Of a stretch of DNA of 64,000 bases, positions 44,540-53,487 are shown one piece after another. This DNA is from Fuscovulum ytuae. Lineage in GTDB: Bacteria > Pseudomonadota > Alphaproteobacteria > Rhodobacterales > Rhodobacteraceae. Under the pieces are notes generated by a model. It ran no database searches and had not been told where the DNA came from. It was given only the letters and a program-made list of their open reading frames with translations. Position numbers and translations under genes: made by a program. The stretch is from NCBI RefSeq assembly GCF_029953595.1, contig NZ_CP124535.1, positions 2,326,001 through 2,390,000 on the forward strand, given 5' to 3'. The first letter of the stretch is position 1, and every line of letters begins with the position of its first letter.

Positions 44540-45870
44540 GCCTGCTGGAGCGGATCGGGGCCGAGGTGGCACGGCAAGCGGTTGCGCCTGCGCCGCGCGT
44601 CGAGGGGCGGGTCTTGCGCTATGACGGGTTGATCCTTGAGGCGACGGGTTTCCCGGCCAGCCCCGGCAGCCTGTGCGAAATCGCGACGGAAACCGGCACG
44701 CCCGTGCAGGGCGAAGTGATCGGATTTGCGCGGGGGCATGTGCTGATGTTCCTGAACCAGCCGGGTGCCGCGATCATGGCGGGCGCGCGGGTGAAGGTGA
44801 TCGATGGAGGCCAGATGGCCGAGGTGGGCGATGCCCTGCTGGGCCGTGTGGTGGATGCCGAGGGGCATCCTTTGGACGGGCTCCCACCCCCGCGCTGTGA
44901 TGCGGTTTGGCCCCTTGCGGGGCGGTTGATGAACCCCCTGGCGCGAACGGCGGTGGATCGACCGCTGGATGTGGGGGTGCGTATTCTGAATGCCGCGCTG
45001 ACGGTGGGACGAGGGCAGCGTCTGGGCATCATCGCCGGGTCGGGCGTGGGTAAATCGGTGCTGATGGAGATGATGGCCCGCCAGACCGAGGCCGATGTCA
45101 TCGTGGTGGGTCTGATCGGCGAACGGGCGCGCGAGGTGGGGGCCTTTGTGCGCAGCGTGATGCAGGGCGAGGCGGCCAAGCGCATCTGCATGGTGGCCGT
45201 GCCTGCCGACCGTTCCCCCCTTTTGCGGCTGCGCGCGGCGCGGCGGGCGACGGCGATTGCCGAACATTTCCGCGCGCAAGGCAAGCAGGTCCTGCTGATC
45301 ATGGACAGCCTGACGCGGGTGGCGCATGCCCAGCGCGAGATCGGCCTGGCCTTGGGCGAACAGCCGACGGCGAAGGGCTATCCGCCATCGGTCGTGTCGC
45401 TGATCCCCGGGCTGATCGAACGGACCGGGCCGGGGCTGCCGGGGGAAGGCGCGATCACGGCAATCTATACCGTGCTGGCAGATGGGGATGACACAACGAA
45501 TGACCCGGTGGTGGATACGGCGCGGGCCATTCTGGACGGGCATATCGTTCTGTCGCGGCGCCAGACGCAGATGGGCATTTATCCGGCGGTGGACCTGCCG
45601 CAATCGGCCAGCCGTGTGATGATGGATATCACCGACCCTGCGCATCGGGAGGCGGCGCAGAAGCTGCGCCGGATGATCACGCTTTACATGGATAACCGCG
45701 ATCTGATGCTGATGGGGGGCTATGTTCCGGGGCAAGACCCCGACCTTGATGAGGCGATACGGCTGTGGCCGCGCATCCTTGATCTGATCCGACAGGGGCC
45801 GCATGACCCGGCGGATTTCGCGGCAAGCCGTGAGGCGTTGATCATGCTGGCCGGGACGGGTGTGGCATGA
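44536..45870 (+). CDS. fliI: Flagellar export ATPase FliI
   Basis: This 444-residue RecA-type ATPase has P-loop AGSGVGKSVL near residue 170, LLIMDSLTRVAHAQREI as Walker B with the conserved SLTR, and PSVVSLIPGLIERTG. The ATG at 44536 overlaps the fliH stop (ATGA). The longer open frame upstream is an artefact inside fliH. Confidence 0.97.
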   Translation: MSLLERIGAEVARQAVAPAPRVEGRVLRYDGLILEATGFPASPGSLCEIATETGTPVQGEVIGFARGHVLMFLNQPGAAIMAGARVKVIDGGQMAEVGDALLGRVVDAEGHPLDGLPPPRCDAVWPLAGRLMNPLARTAVDRPLDVGVRILNAALTVGRGQRLGIIAGSGVGKSVLMEMMARQTEADVIVVGLIGERAREVGAFVRSVMQGEAAKRICMVAVPADRSPLLRLRAARRATAIAEHFRAQGKQVLLIMDSLTRVAHAQREIGLALGEQPTAKGYPPSVVSLIPGLIERTGPGLPGEGAITAIYTVLADGDDTTNDPVVDTARAILDGHIVLSRRQTQMGIYPAVDLPQSASRVMMDITDPAHREAAQKLRRMITLYMDNRDLMLMGGYVPGQDPDLDEAIRLWPRILDLIRQGPHDPADFAASREALIMLAGTGVA

Positions 45871-46274
45871 CGGGAAAAAGCAGGGTTCTTGGCCTTATGG
45901 CCTTGCAGGAAAAGGCGCGCATTGCAGGCACCTTGGCCGATCTGCGCGAGGCGGCGCGCCAGAAGGATGAGGCCGAGCGGATGGTCTCCCGCCTGCATGA
46001 TGCGCTGGCGCGGCAATCGAAAGGTGCGGGCGTGCGGCTTGCTGCGGAAGTGATGGCCGAGCGGGCGATGGCGGCACAGATCCTGACCGAGGCGGAGCGT
46101 CACCGCATGAAGCGAGAGGCTTTTGCCACCCAGATGGCCGAGGAACAGGCAAAGCTGGCCCGGCAAGAACATCGCCACCAGACCCTTGCCGACAAGGCCA
46201 AGGCCGCCCGGCGCGGTGAGGCGGAGGAACGGCAGGCTGCCCGTGATGCGGCCCAACCCCCGCGCCGACGCTGA
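45867..46274 (+). CDS. fliJ: Flagellar export chaperone FliJ
   Basis: This 135-residue, fully helical, Lys/Arg/Glu/Gln-rich protein forms a predicted antiparallel coiled coil. It overlaps fliI by 4 bp and ends the fleT operon. The identity rests on position, length and composition, as FliJ sequences are poorly conserved. Confidence 0.85.
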   Translation: MTGKSRVLGLMALQEKARIAGTLADLREAARQKDEAERMVSRLHDALARQSKGAGVRLAAEVMAERAMAAQILTEAERHRMKREAFATQMAEEQAKLARQEHRHQTLADKAKAARRGEAEERQAARDAAQPPRRR

Positions 46275-46277
46275 GGT

Positions 46278-46293
46278 TGGCATTCCTTTTGCA
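46278..46293 (+). promoter_or_regulatory. Sigma-54 promoter of fliK operon
   Basis: TGGCATTCCTTTTGCA: -24 TGGCA, -12 TTGCA, GG-N10-GC exact. It lies 3 bp after the fliJ stop and 38 nt before the fliK ATG. Confidence 0.85.
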
Positions 46294-46331
46294 AGCGGGG
46301 CGCAGATGCCCCTTTTCGGATCGAGAGCACG

Positions 46332-47672
46332 ATGACCCTGCCCGTCACCCTTGCCGAGACCCCTGCCCTGCCCCGTAAGAGCGAGGCGGCCGCCTCTGCT
46401 GCTGCACCGGAAGAAGGCGGCGAGGCGCGGTTCGCGGAAACGCTGGCCGGGGCGATGGGACCTGAGGCGAAGGGCAAGGCGGGCAAGAAGGCCGATGAGA
46501 CCGTGCCTGCTGTCGAGGTGCCCACGGATGCCGAGGCGATGCTGGCCGATCTGGAACAGCGGGCGGTCGCGATTGAGGGCGAGGGTGCGACGCCGAGCGC
46601 GGGTCTGGAGCAGGAGCTTGCCGTGGCTGGGACGGAAGCCCCGGTCGAAGGCGCGGCCGCCGTGATCGGGGCCCCTGCACCTTTGCCGGATGATGTGGCC
46701 GAGCTGCCCGTGGAAGGGTCCGAGGTGGATTTGACCTCTGAGGAGGCGGGTGCCGAAGAGGACATTCCGCTGGACCTGCCAATGGCGGCAATGCTCGCGG
46801 CGGCGCTGCCTGTAGCGCCGACGGGCGAGGCGGCGGCCCCGACCGTGCAGCCCACCGATGCAAGTGTCGAGGCCGCGCGTCGCGCGATGGCCGCAAGCAT
46901 GACGATGCCGGGTCTGGCCAAGGCCGACAAGGATGGCAAGGGGCCGCTGGAGGGGCCGGAAGCTGCCTCCGAGGCCGAAACGGCAACCGAAGGCAAGGAC
47001 GAGATCGCCATGGGCAAAGTCGCGCCGGGGGCCGAGTTGCGGCCTGTGGCAGCAGGCGTGGCCCCAGTGGCCGCCGAACCGCGCAATGGTGGCGAGGCGC
47101 GGCGTGAGACGGCGGAGATCACCCTTGCCGCCTTGGGTGCCGAGAAGGCAGAGGTGAGCGCCCCGACCACATCGACGGGCGGCAGCGCAGCGCTGGTCGG
47201 GGCGCAGCCCTTTGGCGTGACGGCAGGTGGCCCAATCCACCTTGCGCGGCCCGGTTGGGAAGTGGCGCTGGCGGATCGGATCGCGGCAGAGCTTTCAGGC
47301 GATGGGCAGGAGATCGAGCTTGATCTTGCCCCTGAAACGCTGGGCCATCTGAAGATCAAGCTGGAGGTTGTGGACGGTTTGGCGCAGGTGCGGATCGTTA
47401 CGGAAACGACCGAAGCCGCGCGGCTGTTCCAGCAAGCGGAACACCGGCTGTCGGAAAGCCTGTCGCGCGCGGGGCTAAGCCTTGGTGGACAGGATGCCCA
47501 GAGCCGCGATGCCCAGAATGGGCAGGGGCAGGCTGGGCAGGGTGGAAATGGTCCGGGGGACCGGGGGCCACGACCGCGCAGCATGGAGTTGCATTTTGAT
47601 CGTCAGGGCGTCGGAGCCTTGGCCGAACAGGCCGGTCGCGCGGGGCGCGGATTGGTCAATCTGATTGCCTGA
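46332..47672 (+). CDS. fliK: Flagellar hook-length control protein FliK
   Basis: This 446-residue secreted ruler has a long Ala/Glu/Pro-rich low-complexity N-terminal region and the conserved FliK C-terminal domain: QEIELDLAPETLGHLKIKLEVVDGLAQVRIVTETTEAARLFQQ (in pieces). A Gly/Gln-rich tail follows. FliK controls the substrate switch through FlhB. It heads the fliKLMN genes. Confidence 0.92.
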   Translation: MTLPVTLAETPALPRKSEAAASAAAPEEGGEARFAETLAGAMGPEAKGKAGKKADETVPAVEVPTDAEAMLADLEQRAVAIEGEGATPSAGLEQELAVAGTEAPVEGAAAVIGAPAPLPDDVAELPVEGSEVDLTSEEAGAEEDIPLDLPMAAMLAAALPVAPTGEAAAPTVQPTDASVEAARRAMAASMTMPGLAKADKDGKGPLEGPEAASEAETATEGKDEIAMGKVAPGAELRPVAAGVAPVAAEPRNGGEARRETAEITLAALGAEKAEVSAPTTSTGGSAALVGAQPFGVTAGGPIHLARPGWEVALADRIAAELSGDGQEIELDLAPETLGHLKIKLEVVDGLAQVRIVTETTEAARLFQQAEHRLSESLSRAGLSLGGQDAQSRDAQNGQGQAGQGGNGPGDRGPRPRSMELHFDRQGVGALAEQAGRAGRGLVNLIA

Positions 47673-47684
47673 GGGGACTGAAGG

Positions 47685-48245
47685 ATGAGCAGCGAAACCG
47701 TCGATATCGTCGCGCCGCGCAAGAAGGGGCGCATTCTGGGCCTTGTGGGAAAGATTCTTGGGTCCGTCATCCTTTTGGGGGCGGGCTTTGGCGGGGGGTA
47801 TGTCTATTTCGCCAATCCCTTTTCACCCACGCAGGACATGCTGCGCCTGATCGAACCCGATCAAGCCGCGCGGGCCGATGCGGATGGGCGCGAGAAGGTG
47901 CCGAAAGACACGCCGGACGAAACGCTGTTTCAGACGCTTTATTTCACCTTTCCCGACCCGATCACGTCTAACCTTAAGGATTCGCGGTCTTTTCTTCAGG
48001 TGCAGATCGGCGTTTCGACGCAGTATGACGAGCAGGTCATCACGAATGTGGAGACCCACAAGCTTGCCCTGCAATCAGATATGCTGGCGGTGATCGCGAC
48101 CTTTACGGAAGAAGATATCGCAGGGCCGAATGGGCGGGCGCGGTTGGCGGATGCGCTGAAGGATGCGGTGAATGCCCGACTGATGCGGATGGAAGGCTTT
48201 GGTGGGGTGGAGGACGTGTTCTTTCCGTCCTTCATGATGCAGTAA
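47685..48245 (+). CDS. fliL: Flagellar basal body-associated protein FliL
   Basis: This 186-residue protein has one N-terminal transmembrane helix (about 19-40, with a Gly-rich GAGFGGGY) and a periplasmic domain ending in VEDVFFPSFMMQ, the FliL C-terminal pattern. In R. sphaeroides FliL is essential for rotation. It is the second FliL-type protein in the window. It precedes fliM by 12 bp. Confidence 0.92.
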   Translation: MSSETVDIVAPRKKGRILGLVGKILGSVILLGAGFGGGYVYFANPFSPTQDMLRLIEPDQAARADADGREKVPKDTPDETLFQTLYFTFPDPITSNLKDSRSFLQVQIGVSTQYDEQVITNVETHKLALQSDMLAVIATFTEEDIAGPNGRARLADALKDAVNARLMRMEGFGGVEDVFFPSFMMQ

Positions 48246-48257
48246 AGGACCCGCGCG

Positions 48258-49226
48258 ATGGCGATGACACCGCGCAAGCTGTCTGCCAATGAGGTGGCCG
48301 CCCTCGTCGGCGGCCTGATGGATAACACGAGTTTCGGCCAGTCGGCGGATGGGGTTGAGGTTCGGCCCTATACCTTTGGTTCCAATGATCTTTCCCAGAT
48401 GGGCGACTACCACGCCCTGCGGATGATCAACGAAAGGTTCTGCCGTATCGCCCGGTCCGTCTTTCTGCCGATGCTGCGGATACAGCCGCGGATTTCGGCC
48501 TTTCCGGCCGAGATGCGGAGTTTTGACGACTATCGAAACAGCCAAGACAATTTCGTTTCGCTGACCAATACGCGGATCGAAGAATTGCGGGGCAGCCATC
48601 TGATCGTGATCCCGCCACCCTTTATCAGCCTGTTGACGGATGCCTATTACGGGGGGTCGATCCGCTATGTGAAGAATGGGCGGAACGAGTTCACCGCGAC
48701 TGAGCAGCGGGTGATCGAGATTGTCACCGACCGATTGAACAACGCGCTGCAATTGGCATGGCGCGATCTGATGCAGTTGACCTTTGCGGTTCAGACCCGG
48801 GAAGAGAACATGCAATTCGCCGCCTTTGTGGATGGCGATGATATGATCGTTAATTGTTCCTTCATGGTTCAACTGCCCGATGCCGAACCGGCCAGCTTTG
48901 ATATTCTGTATCCCCTTCAAACACTTAAGCCCATCGCCAGCCAGTTGAGATCGCGCACGCAGTCGGATTCCCTTGAGGATGATGCCAGCTGGCGCGAGCG
49001 GTTGGAGCGGGCGGTGATGACCATCCCGCTGGCCGTCCGGACGCGGCTGTGCGAGCCGGAAATTCCGCTGAAGAGGCTGGCCTCGTTGAAGGAGGGGGAT
49101 GTGGTGCCTGCGAAAGTGACGGACAAAGTCGAGATCCTGATCGACGGGAAAGTTTATTTCGAAGCGGTGCCGGGTGAGTTGGGGGGGAAGTCGGCCCTCT
49201 CGATCAGCAAACGCGTGAAAGGATAA
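48258..49226 (+). CDS. fliM: Flagellar switch protein FliM
   Basis: This 322-residue C-ring protein has a middle CheC-type domain with YSMLRIQPRIS-like sequence, and a C-terminal SpoA domain around LCEPEIPLKRLASLKEGDVVPA. The N-terminus (LSANEVAALVGGL) is the CheY-binding segment. ATG 48258 or 48264 may be the start. Confidence 0.94.
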   Translation: MAMTPRKLSANEVAALVGGLMDNTSFGQSADGVEVRPYTFGSNDLSQMGDYHALRMINERFCRIARSVFLPMLRIQPRISAFPAEMRSFDDYRNSQDNFVSLTNTRIEELRGSHLIVIPPPFISLLTDAYYGGSIRYVKNGRNEFTATEQRVIEIVTDRLNNALQLAWRDLMQLTFAVQTREENMQFAAFVDGDDMIVNCSFMVQLPDAEPASFDILYPLQTLKPIASQLRSRTQSDSLEDDASWRERLERAVMTIPLAVRTRLCEPEIPLKRLASLKEGDVVPAKVTDKVEILIDGKVYFEAVPGELGGKSALSISKRVKG

Positions 49227-49232
49227 GAAAAG

Positions 49233-49517
49233 ATGACCGAAGCGGCGAGTTCGACCAGCAGCGAAGGGCTGCGCCTGTTGGAAAATATCGGCGTAAAGCT
49301 GACGGTCGAGGTGGGCCGGGCGGAGCTGACGATCAAAGATTTGCTAAGACTTTCAGAGGGTTCCGTGATTGAACTGGACAGGCTGGCGGGTGATCCGCTG
49401 GATGTTCTGGTCAATGGCACCCTGATCGCCAAGGGCGAGGTGGTCATGGTTGGCGAACGGTTCGGCATCCGATTTGGTCAGATCATCGACCCGGAAAAGC
49501 GGGCGGAAAGCCTGTAA
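49233..49517 (+). CDS. fliN: Flagellar switch protein FliN
   Basis: This 94-residue SpoA-domain protein contains GVKLTVEVGRAELTIKDLLRLSEGSVIELDRLAGDPLDVLVNG in pieces, covering the whole FliN core. It follows fliM by 6 bp. Its TAA stop is the start of the 52-bp repeat element. Confidence 0.95.
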   Translation: MTEAASSTSSEGLRLLENIGVKLTVEVGRAELTIKDLLRLSEGSVIELDRLAGDPLDVLVNGTLIAKGEVVMVGERFGIRFGQIIDPEKRAESL

Positions 49518-49566
49518 CGGTTGTGCCCTGTTTTGTGCCGGGTTTTGTGCAGCAAACTGTGGCCAC
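49515..49566. repeat. Dispersed 52-bp element, copy 2
   Basis: This matches 14585-14636. It begins at the fliN stop codon and includes three TGTGC-containing units at a 12-bp period and a GTTT/AAAC inverted pair. It lies in the gap between fliN and a minus-strand small gene, the same orientation as copy 1 (after a plus-strand gene, facing a minus-strand gene). Confidence 0.75.
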
Positions 49567-49600
49567 AGAGCGCGCGGTGAGGTGAGGCTTTGGCAAGGGA

Positions 49601-49810
49601 TCAGGCGGTGCCCAGCACATCAAGGATGATGCGGAAGGATTTGCTGCCGACCTTCGGCAGAAGCCGCAATTCGTTGATCAGCGCAGGCTTGGGCATGGTG
49701 CGAACCTCGTCCACGGCGAGATTGAAGAAGGGATGTTCCAGCGCGCGTTTGCTGGGCAAGCCATCGATGCGGTGGGGGACGATCAGGTCGCGGAGTGTGG
49801 TGACGGGCAT
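49601..49810 (-). CDS. Small HhH/alpha-CTD-like protein antisense between fliN and fliO
   Basis: This 69-residue protein lies on the opposite strand to the surrounding flagellar genes. Residues about 22-66 (KRALEHPFFNLAVDEV to LLPKVGSKSFRIILDVLG) resemble the RNA polymerase alpha C-terminal domain: an Arg-Ala-Leu helix, a turn, then a helix-hairpin-helix with GxKS. No SD is strong (GAGAG near the ATG). It may be a DNA-binding protein or a remnant. The reading frame has protein-like composition. Confidence 0.6.
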   Translation of the reverse strand: MPVTTLRDLIVPHRIDGLPSKRALEHPFFNLAVDEVRTMPKPALINELRLLPKVGSKSFRIILDVLGTA

Positions 49811-49945
49811 TTTTCTCTCGCACTGGCTACTGGGACTGTCGGGAAATCGTATCGGGGCCGGGATGCCATCGTCAGACGGTCGGAGGTCTGGACCGGGCTG
49901 ACATAAGGATGGCCCATCGCGGCCTTGCAACCCAGGCCTGAAAAA

Positions 49946-50320
49946 ATGGTGCGGTTTCGTTCCATCCCCGGCCCATGCGGCACGGGGTTTGCAGGGATTG
50001 GCGCAGATGTCGCCTTTCTGACGGAGTGCCCTGCTTTGGATGTGATCCGACCTGACCAAATTCTGACCCTGATCCTGTTCATGGCCGTGCTTGGCCTTGG
50101 CTGGCTGGTGGTGAAGATGAACCGTGGCGGGATCGCGCGACGGATCGCGGGCGAACGCAGGATGCGTTTGGTGGAGGTGGCGGCTTTGTCGCCCACCGAC
50201 CGGGCGATGATCTTGCAGGTGGATGCGCGCGAGTTCCTGATCCTGCGTTGCCGGGGTGAGGCACCTGTCGTGACGCCGCTGGAGCCTGCGCCCTTGGCGC
50301 AGGCGGAGGGCGCGGCATGA
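49946..50320 (+). CDS. fliO: Flagellar biosynthesis protein FliO
   Basis: This 124-residue protein has one transmembrane helix (ILTLILFMAVLGLGWLVVKM) followed by the FliO cytoplasmic signature RRMRLVEVAALSPTDRAMILQVDAREFLIL. The start is uncertain. ATG 49946 is used here, but TTG 50036 (with GGAG 9 nt upstream) or GTG 50042 give a shorter, more typical N-terminus. It overlaps fliP by 4 bp (ATGA). Confidence 0.85.
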   Translation: MVRFRSIPGPCGTGFAGIGADVAFLTECPALDVIRPDQILTLILFMAVLGLGWLVVKMNRGGIARRIAGERRMRLVEVAALSPTDRAMILQVDAREFLILRCRGEAPVVTPLEPAPLAQAEGAA

Positions 50321-51063
50321 CGCGCCTTTTGCCCTTTCTTCTGCCCTTGTTGATCGTGGCGCTGCCCGGCGCGGCGCTGGCGCAGGGTTTGCCTGCGCTG
50401 ACCATGTCGGAGACAGAGGGCGGGACGACCTATTCCCTGTCCTTGCAGATCGTCGCGCTGATGACGGCGCTGACGGTGCTGCCGTCAATCGTGCTGGGGA
50501 TGACGGCCTTTACGCGGATCATCATCGTGCTGTCCATCCTGCGGCAGGCCTTGGGCACGCAGCAGACGCCGCCGAACCAGGTTCTGATCGCGCTCGCGCT
50601 GTTCCTGACATTCTTCGTGATGCAGCCGACGATGACGGCGTTCTATGATCAGGCGCTGTCGCCCTATCTGGATGGGCAGATGCCGGCGGATCAGGCGATC
50701 GAGATCGGCAGCGGCATCCTGCGCGGCTTTCTGATCGAGAATACGCGGCAGAACGATCTGATGATGTTCCAGCAATTGGCGGGGGATGGCCCCTATGCCA
50801 CGCAGGACGATGTGCCGCTGTCGGTGCTGCTGCCGGCCTTCATCACATCGGAATTGAAGACGGCGTTCCAGATCGGGTTCCTGATCTTTTTGCCCTTCCT
50901 TGTCATCGACATGGTGGTGGCGTCGATCCTGATGGCACTGGGGATGATGATGCTGTCGCCCATGCTGGTGTCGCTGCCGATCAAGTTGCTGCTTTTCGTG
51001 CTGGTGGATGGCTGGGCTTTGACCGTGGGGTCGCTGGCCGCGACCTATGGCGTGGGGGGATAG
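50317..51063 (+). CDS. fliP: Flagellar export gate protein FliP
   Basis: This 248-residue protein has a cleavable signal-like N-terminus (AALAQG) and four transmembrane helices. The FliP signatures FTRIIIVLSILRQALGTQQTPPNQVLIALALFLT and FLPFLVIDMVVASILMALGMMMLSP are visible in pieces. It builds the export channel with FliQ and FliR. Confidence 0.97.
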   Translation: MTRLLPFLLPLLIVALPGAALAQGLPALTMSETEGGTTYSLSLQIVALMTALTVLPSIVLGMTAFTRIIIVLSILRQALGTQQTPPNQVLIALALFLTFFVMQPTMTAFYDQALSPYLDGQMPADQAIEIGSGILRGFLIENTRQNDLMMFQQLAGDGPYATQDDVPLSVLLPAFITSELKTAFQIGFLIFLPFLVIDMVVASILMALGMMMLSPMLVSLPIKLLLFVLVDGWALTVGSLAATYGVGG

Positions 51064-51064
51064 G

Positions 51065-51331
51065 ATGGATTTCGACGGGAATATCGAACAGTTGCGGCTG
51101 GCCTATTGGAACATCCTTCTGGTGGCGGGGCCGGTTCTGGGCGTGGCACTGATCACCGGTCTGGTGGTGGGCATCGTGCAGGCGGCGACGTCGATCAACG
51201 AGCAGACGCTGAGTTTTGTGCCGAAGCTGGCGATTTCCATGCTGACCATGGCGCTGGCATCGGGGTTCATGCTGACGGTGATGACGGATTACTTCGCCTA
51301 TGTCTTCGAGACGATCCGGGCGATCCGCTGA
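51065..51331 (+). CDS. fliQ: Flagellar export gate protein FliQ
   Basis: This 88-residue protein has two transmembrane helices: ILLVAGPVLGVALITGLVVGIVQAATSINEQTL (in pieces) and a second helix around 55-77. The ATG at 51065 directly follows the fliP stop. Its stop overlaps the fliR start. Confidence 0.95.
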   Translation: MDFDGNIEQLRLAYWNILLVAGPVLGVALITGLVVGIVQAATSINEQTLSFVPKLAISMLTMALASGFMLTVMTDYFAYVFETIRAIR

Positions 51332-52140
51332 TGGGGGGAGAGTTTCCGCTGCCGGGCATGGGGTTGCAGGCCATCACGGGATGGCTGGCGCAATATGTCT
51401 TTGCCATGCTGCGGATCGGGGCCTTTCTTCTGGCAGCGCCCTTCTTTGGCGGGCGGTTTGTTTCCTTGCCGGTGCGGATCATGGTGACGGCGGTTCTGGC
51501 GCTGCCGGTGATGGCGGGGGGCGTGGCGCTGCCTGCGCCGGCCGAATTGGCGGGGCTGTCGGCGGTGCCGATGATCCTGAACGAATTGGCCATCGGGCTG
51601 GTGGCGGGGCTGGTCTTGATGATCCTGTTCAGCGCGGCGGCCTTGGCGGGGGACCGGATCGCGGCGACGGCGGGCCTTGGCTTTGCGGCGCAGTTTGATG
51701 CGGCAGCGGGCGGGCAGACGCCGGTGGTGGCGCAGATCTTTGGGCTGTTCATGACGGTGATCTTCTTTTCCGTCGATGGCCATCTGACGGCGATACGGAT
51801 CGTTCTGGAAAGCTATCAGGCGATGCCCCCCGGCAGCCCGATCGGGTTTGATCGGCTGGTTCTGGCGGGGATCACGGCGGGATCGCAGATGTTCGCCCTT
51901 GGCTTTGCGGTGATGATGCCGGTGATCGCGGTGCTGCTGTTGTTGAACATCGCGGTGGGGGTGGTGACGCGCTCTGCGCCGACGTTGAACATCTTTTCCT
52001 TTGGCTTTCCGCTGACCATGACGGTGACGCTGCTTCTTTTGTATCTGACCGCGCCGGGGACGGCCGGGTCGATGGAAGAGGTGGTGACGGCGGGGCTGTC
52101 GCTGATCAGCGACCTTCTGTTGGGAGGTGGCGGTGGCTGA
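51331..52140 (+). CDS. fliR: Flagellar export gate protein FliR
   Basis: This 269-residue polytopic protein has about six helices, with the family segment GLGFAAQFDAAAGGQTPVVAQIFGLF in pieces. The ATG at 51331 shares TGATG with fliQ. It overlaps flhB by 8 bp. Confidence 0.95.
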   Translation: MGGEFPLPGMGLQAITGWLAQYVFAMLRIGAFLLAAPFFGGRFVSLPVRIMVTAVLALPVMAGGVALPAPAELAGLSAVPMILNELAIGLVAGLVLMILFSAAALAGDRIAATAGLGFAAQFDAAAGGQTPVVAQIFGLFMTVIFFSVDGHLTAIRIVLESYQAMPPGSPIGFDRLVLAGITAGSQMFALGFAVMMPVIAVLLLLNIAVGVVTRSAPTLNIFSFGFPLTMTVTLLLLYLTAPGTAGSMEEVVTAGLSLISDLLLGGGGG

Positions 52141-53290
52141 CGAGAATGACGGCGCCGAAAAGTCACATGAGCCGACGCAGAAACGGCTGGATGACGCGCG
52201 GGAGGAAGGGAATGTCCTGACCTCGAAAGAGGCGATGGTTTTTGCTGGGATGGCGGTGGGGACCGGGATGCTTGCGCTTTCGGCGCAGGCGATGCCGTCG
52301 CTGTTGCCGAAGTTTCAGGCCTATTTCCTGATCCAGCCGGGTGCCGATCTGAATCAGGTCGTCACGCAGCATGTCTGGGGGGCGTTCTGGCAGATCATCG
52401 GCCTGTCGGTGGTGGTTGCGGTGCCTGTGATGCTGGCAGTGATCGGCGTGCAGATCGCGATGGGCGGGATGCATTGGTCGATCAAGGCGGCGGGGTTGAA
52501 GTGGAACCGGATCGACCCGCTGGCCGGGATCAAGCGGATGGTGTCTGCGACGGCGCTAGTGGAACTGGGCAAGGCGGTGGCGAAGGTTCTGGTCCTTGGC
52601 GCGGTGGGCTGGGCGATGATGGCGGCGGCGCTGCCCGCGCTGGAGCGGCTGTGGCAGGCGGGGCCTGCGGCGGGCGCGGCGGTGATGGGAGACGCGACGC
52701 TGCGGCTGATGTGGGGGATGGTGCTGGGTCTGGCGGCAGTGGCGGTGCTGGACGTGGCGTGGCAGTGGTACAGCCTGCGCCAGAAGATGATGATGACCCT
52801 TCAGGAAGTGAAGGAAGAGAACAAGGAACAGAACGGGTCGCCCGAAGTGAAGGGCCGTCTGCGCCAGTTGCAGATGGAGGCGAGCCGGAATGCCTCGCGC
52901 CGCAGGAAGGCGCTGGACGATGTGCCACGGGCGACGGCGATCGTGACGAACCCCACGCACTTTGCCGTGGCGATCCGCTATGTCCCGGGCGAGACGCGCG
53001 CGCCCATGATCCTTGCCATGGGCAAGGGGCCGATGGCGTTGGAGATCATGGCGCGCGGGCGCAAGGCGGGGCTTGCGCCGATGCAGATCCCGGTGCTGGC
53101 GCGGGCTTTGTATTTCACCGGGGATATCGGGATGGAGATCAACGAACAGCTTTACGCCGCCGTCGCGGCGGTGCTGGCGCATGTCTATCGGCTGGATCGT
53201 GGCGAAGGGTCGGTGCTGCCCGATGTCGATCTGCCGCCGGAGCTGCGGTTCAGCGAATTCGGGCAGCCTGAGGCACGGAGGTATGGATGA
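52133..53290 (+). CDS. flhB: Flagellar export switch protein FlhB
   Basis: This 385-residue export-gate switch has four transmembrane helices and an autocleaving cytoplasmic domain with the NPTH motif (IVTNPTHFAVAIRY). The N-terminal ADENDGAEKSHEPTQKRL matches the family start. The GTG at 52133 lies 5 nt after GGGAGG (52122-52127), so it is preferred to GTG 52127. Confidence 0.96.
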   Translation: MADENDGAEKSHEPTQKRLDDAREEGNVLTSKEAMVFAGMAVGTGMLALSAQAMPSLLPKFQAYFLIQPGADLNQVVTQHVWGAFWQIIGLSVVVAVPVMLAVIGVQIAMGGMHWSIKAAGLKWNRIDPLAGIKRMVSATALVELGKAVAKVLVLGAVGWAMMAAALPALERLWQAGPAAGAAVMGDATLRLMWGMVLGLAAVAVLDVAWQWYSLRQKMMMTLQEVKEENKEQNGSPEVKGRLRQLQMEASRNASRRRKALDDVPRATAIVTNPTHFAVAIRYVPGETRAPMILAMGKGPMALEIMARGRKAGLAPMQIPVLARALYFTGDIGMEINEQLYAAVAAVLAHVYRLDRGEGSVLPDVDLPPELRFSEFGQPEARRYG

Positions 53291-53487
53291 CGAAACGCAG
53301 CCAGAAAACGACCGGAGAGATGATTTCCACCATGGTCTTTGCCGGGGCCGGGTGCCTGTTGATGCTGGGCGCGCTGGACCCGGAAATGACGTTGGGCGAG
53401 CGGCTGGCGCTGGGCTTTGGCGCGCTGGGCGGGTTCGCGGCGGCGGCGCGGTTCCTGATCGCCGCGCTGTGGGCGCGGTGGCGGTGA
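53287..53487 (+). CDS. Small membrane protein after flhB
   Basis: This 66-residue protein has two hydrophobic segments (about 15-32 and 41-62). It starts ATGA overlapping the flhB stop, so it is co-translated with flhB. Unknown function. The motF sigma-54 promoter begins right after its stop. Confidence 0.75.
   Translation: MTKRSQKTTGEMISTMVFAGAGCLLMLGALDPEMTLGERLALGFGALGGFAAAARFLIAALWARWR

Noticed and set aside
49921..49945. A sigma-54 promoter for fliO
   Set aside because: Only GG-N10-GC with wrong flanking bases was found; fliO is more likely read from the fliK promoter.
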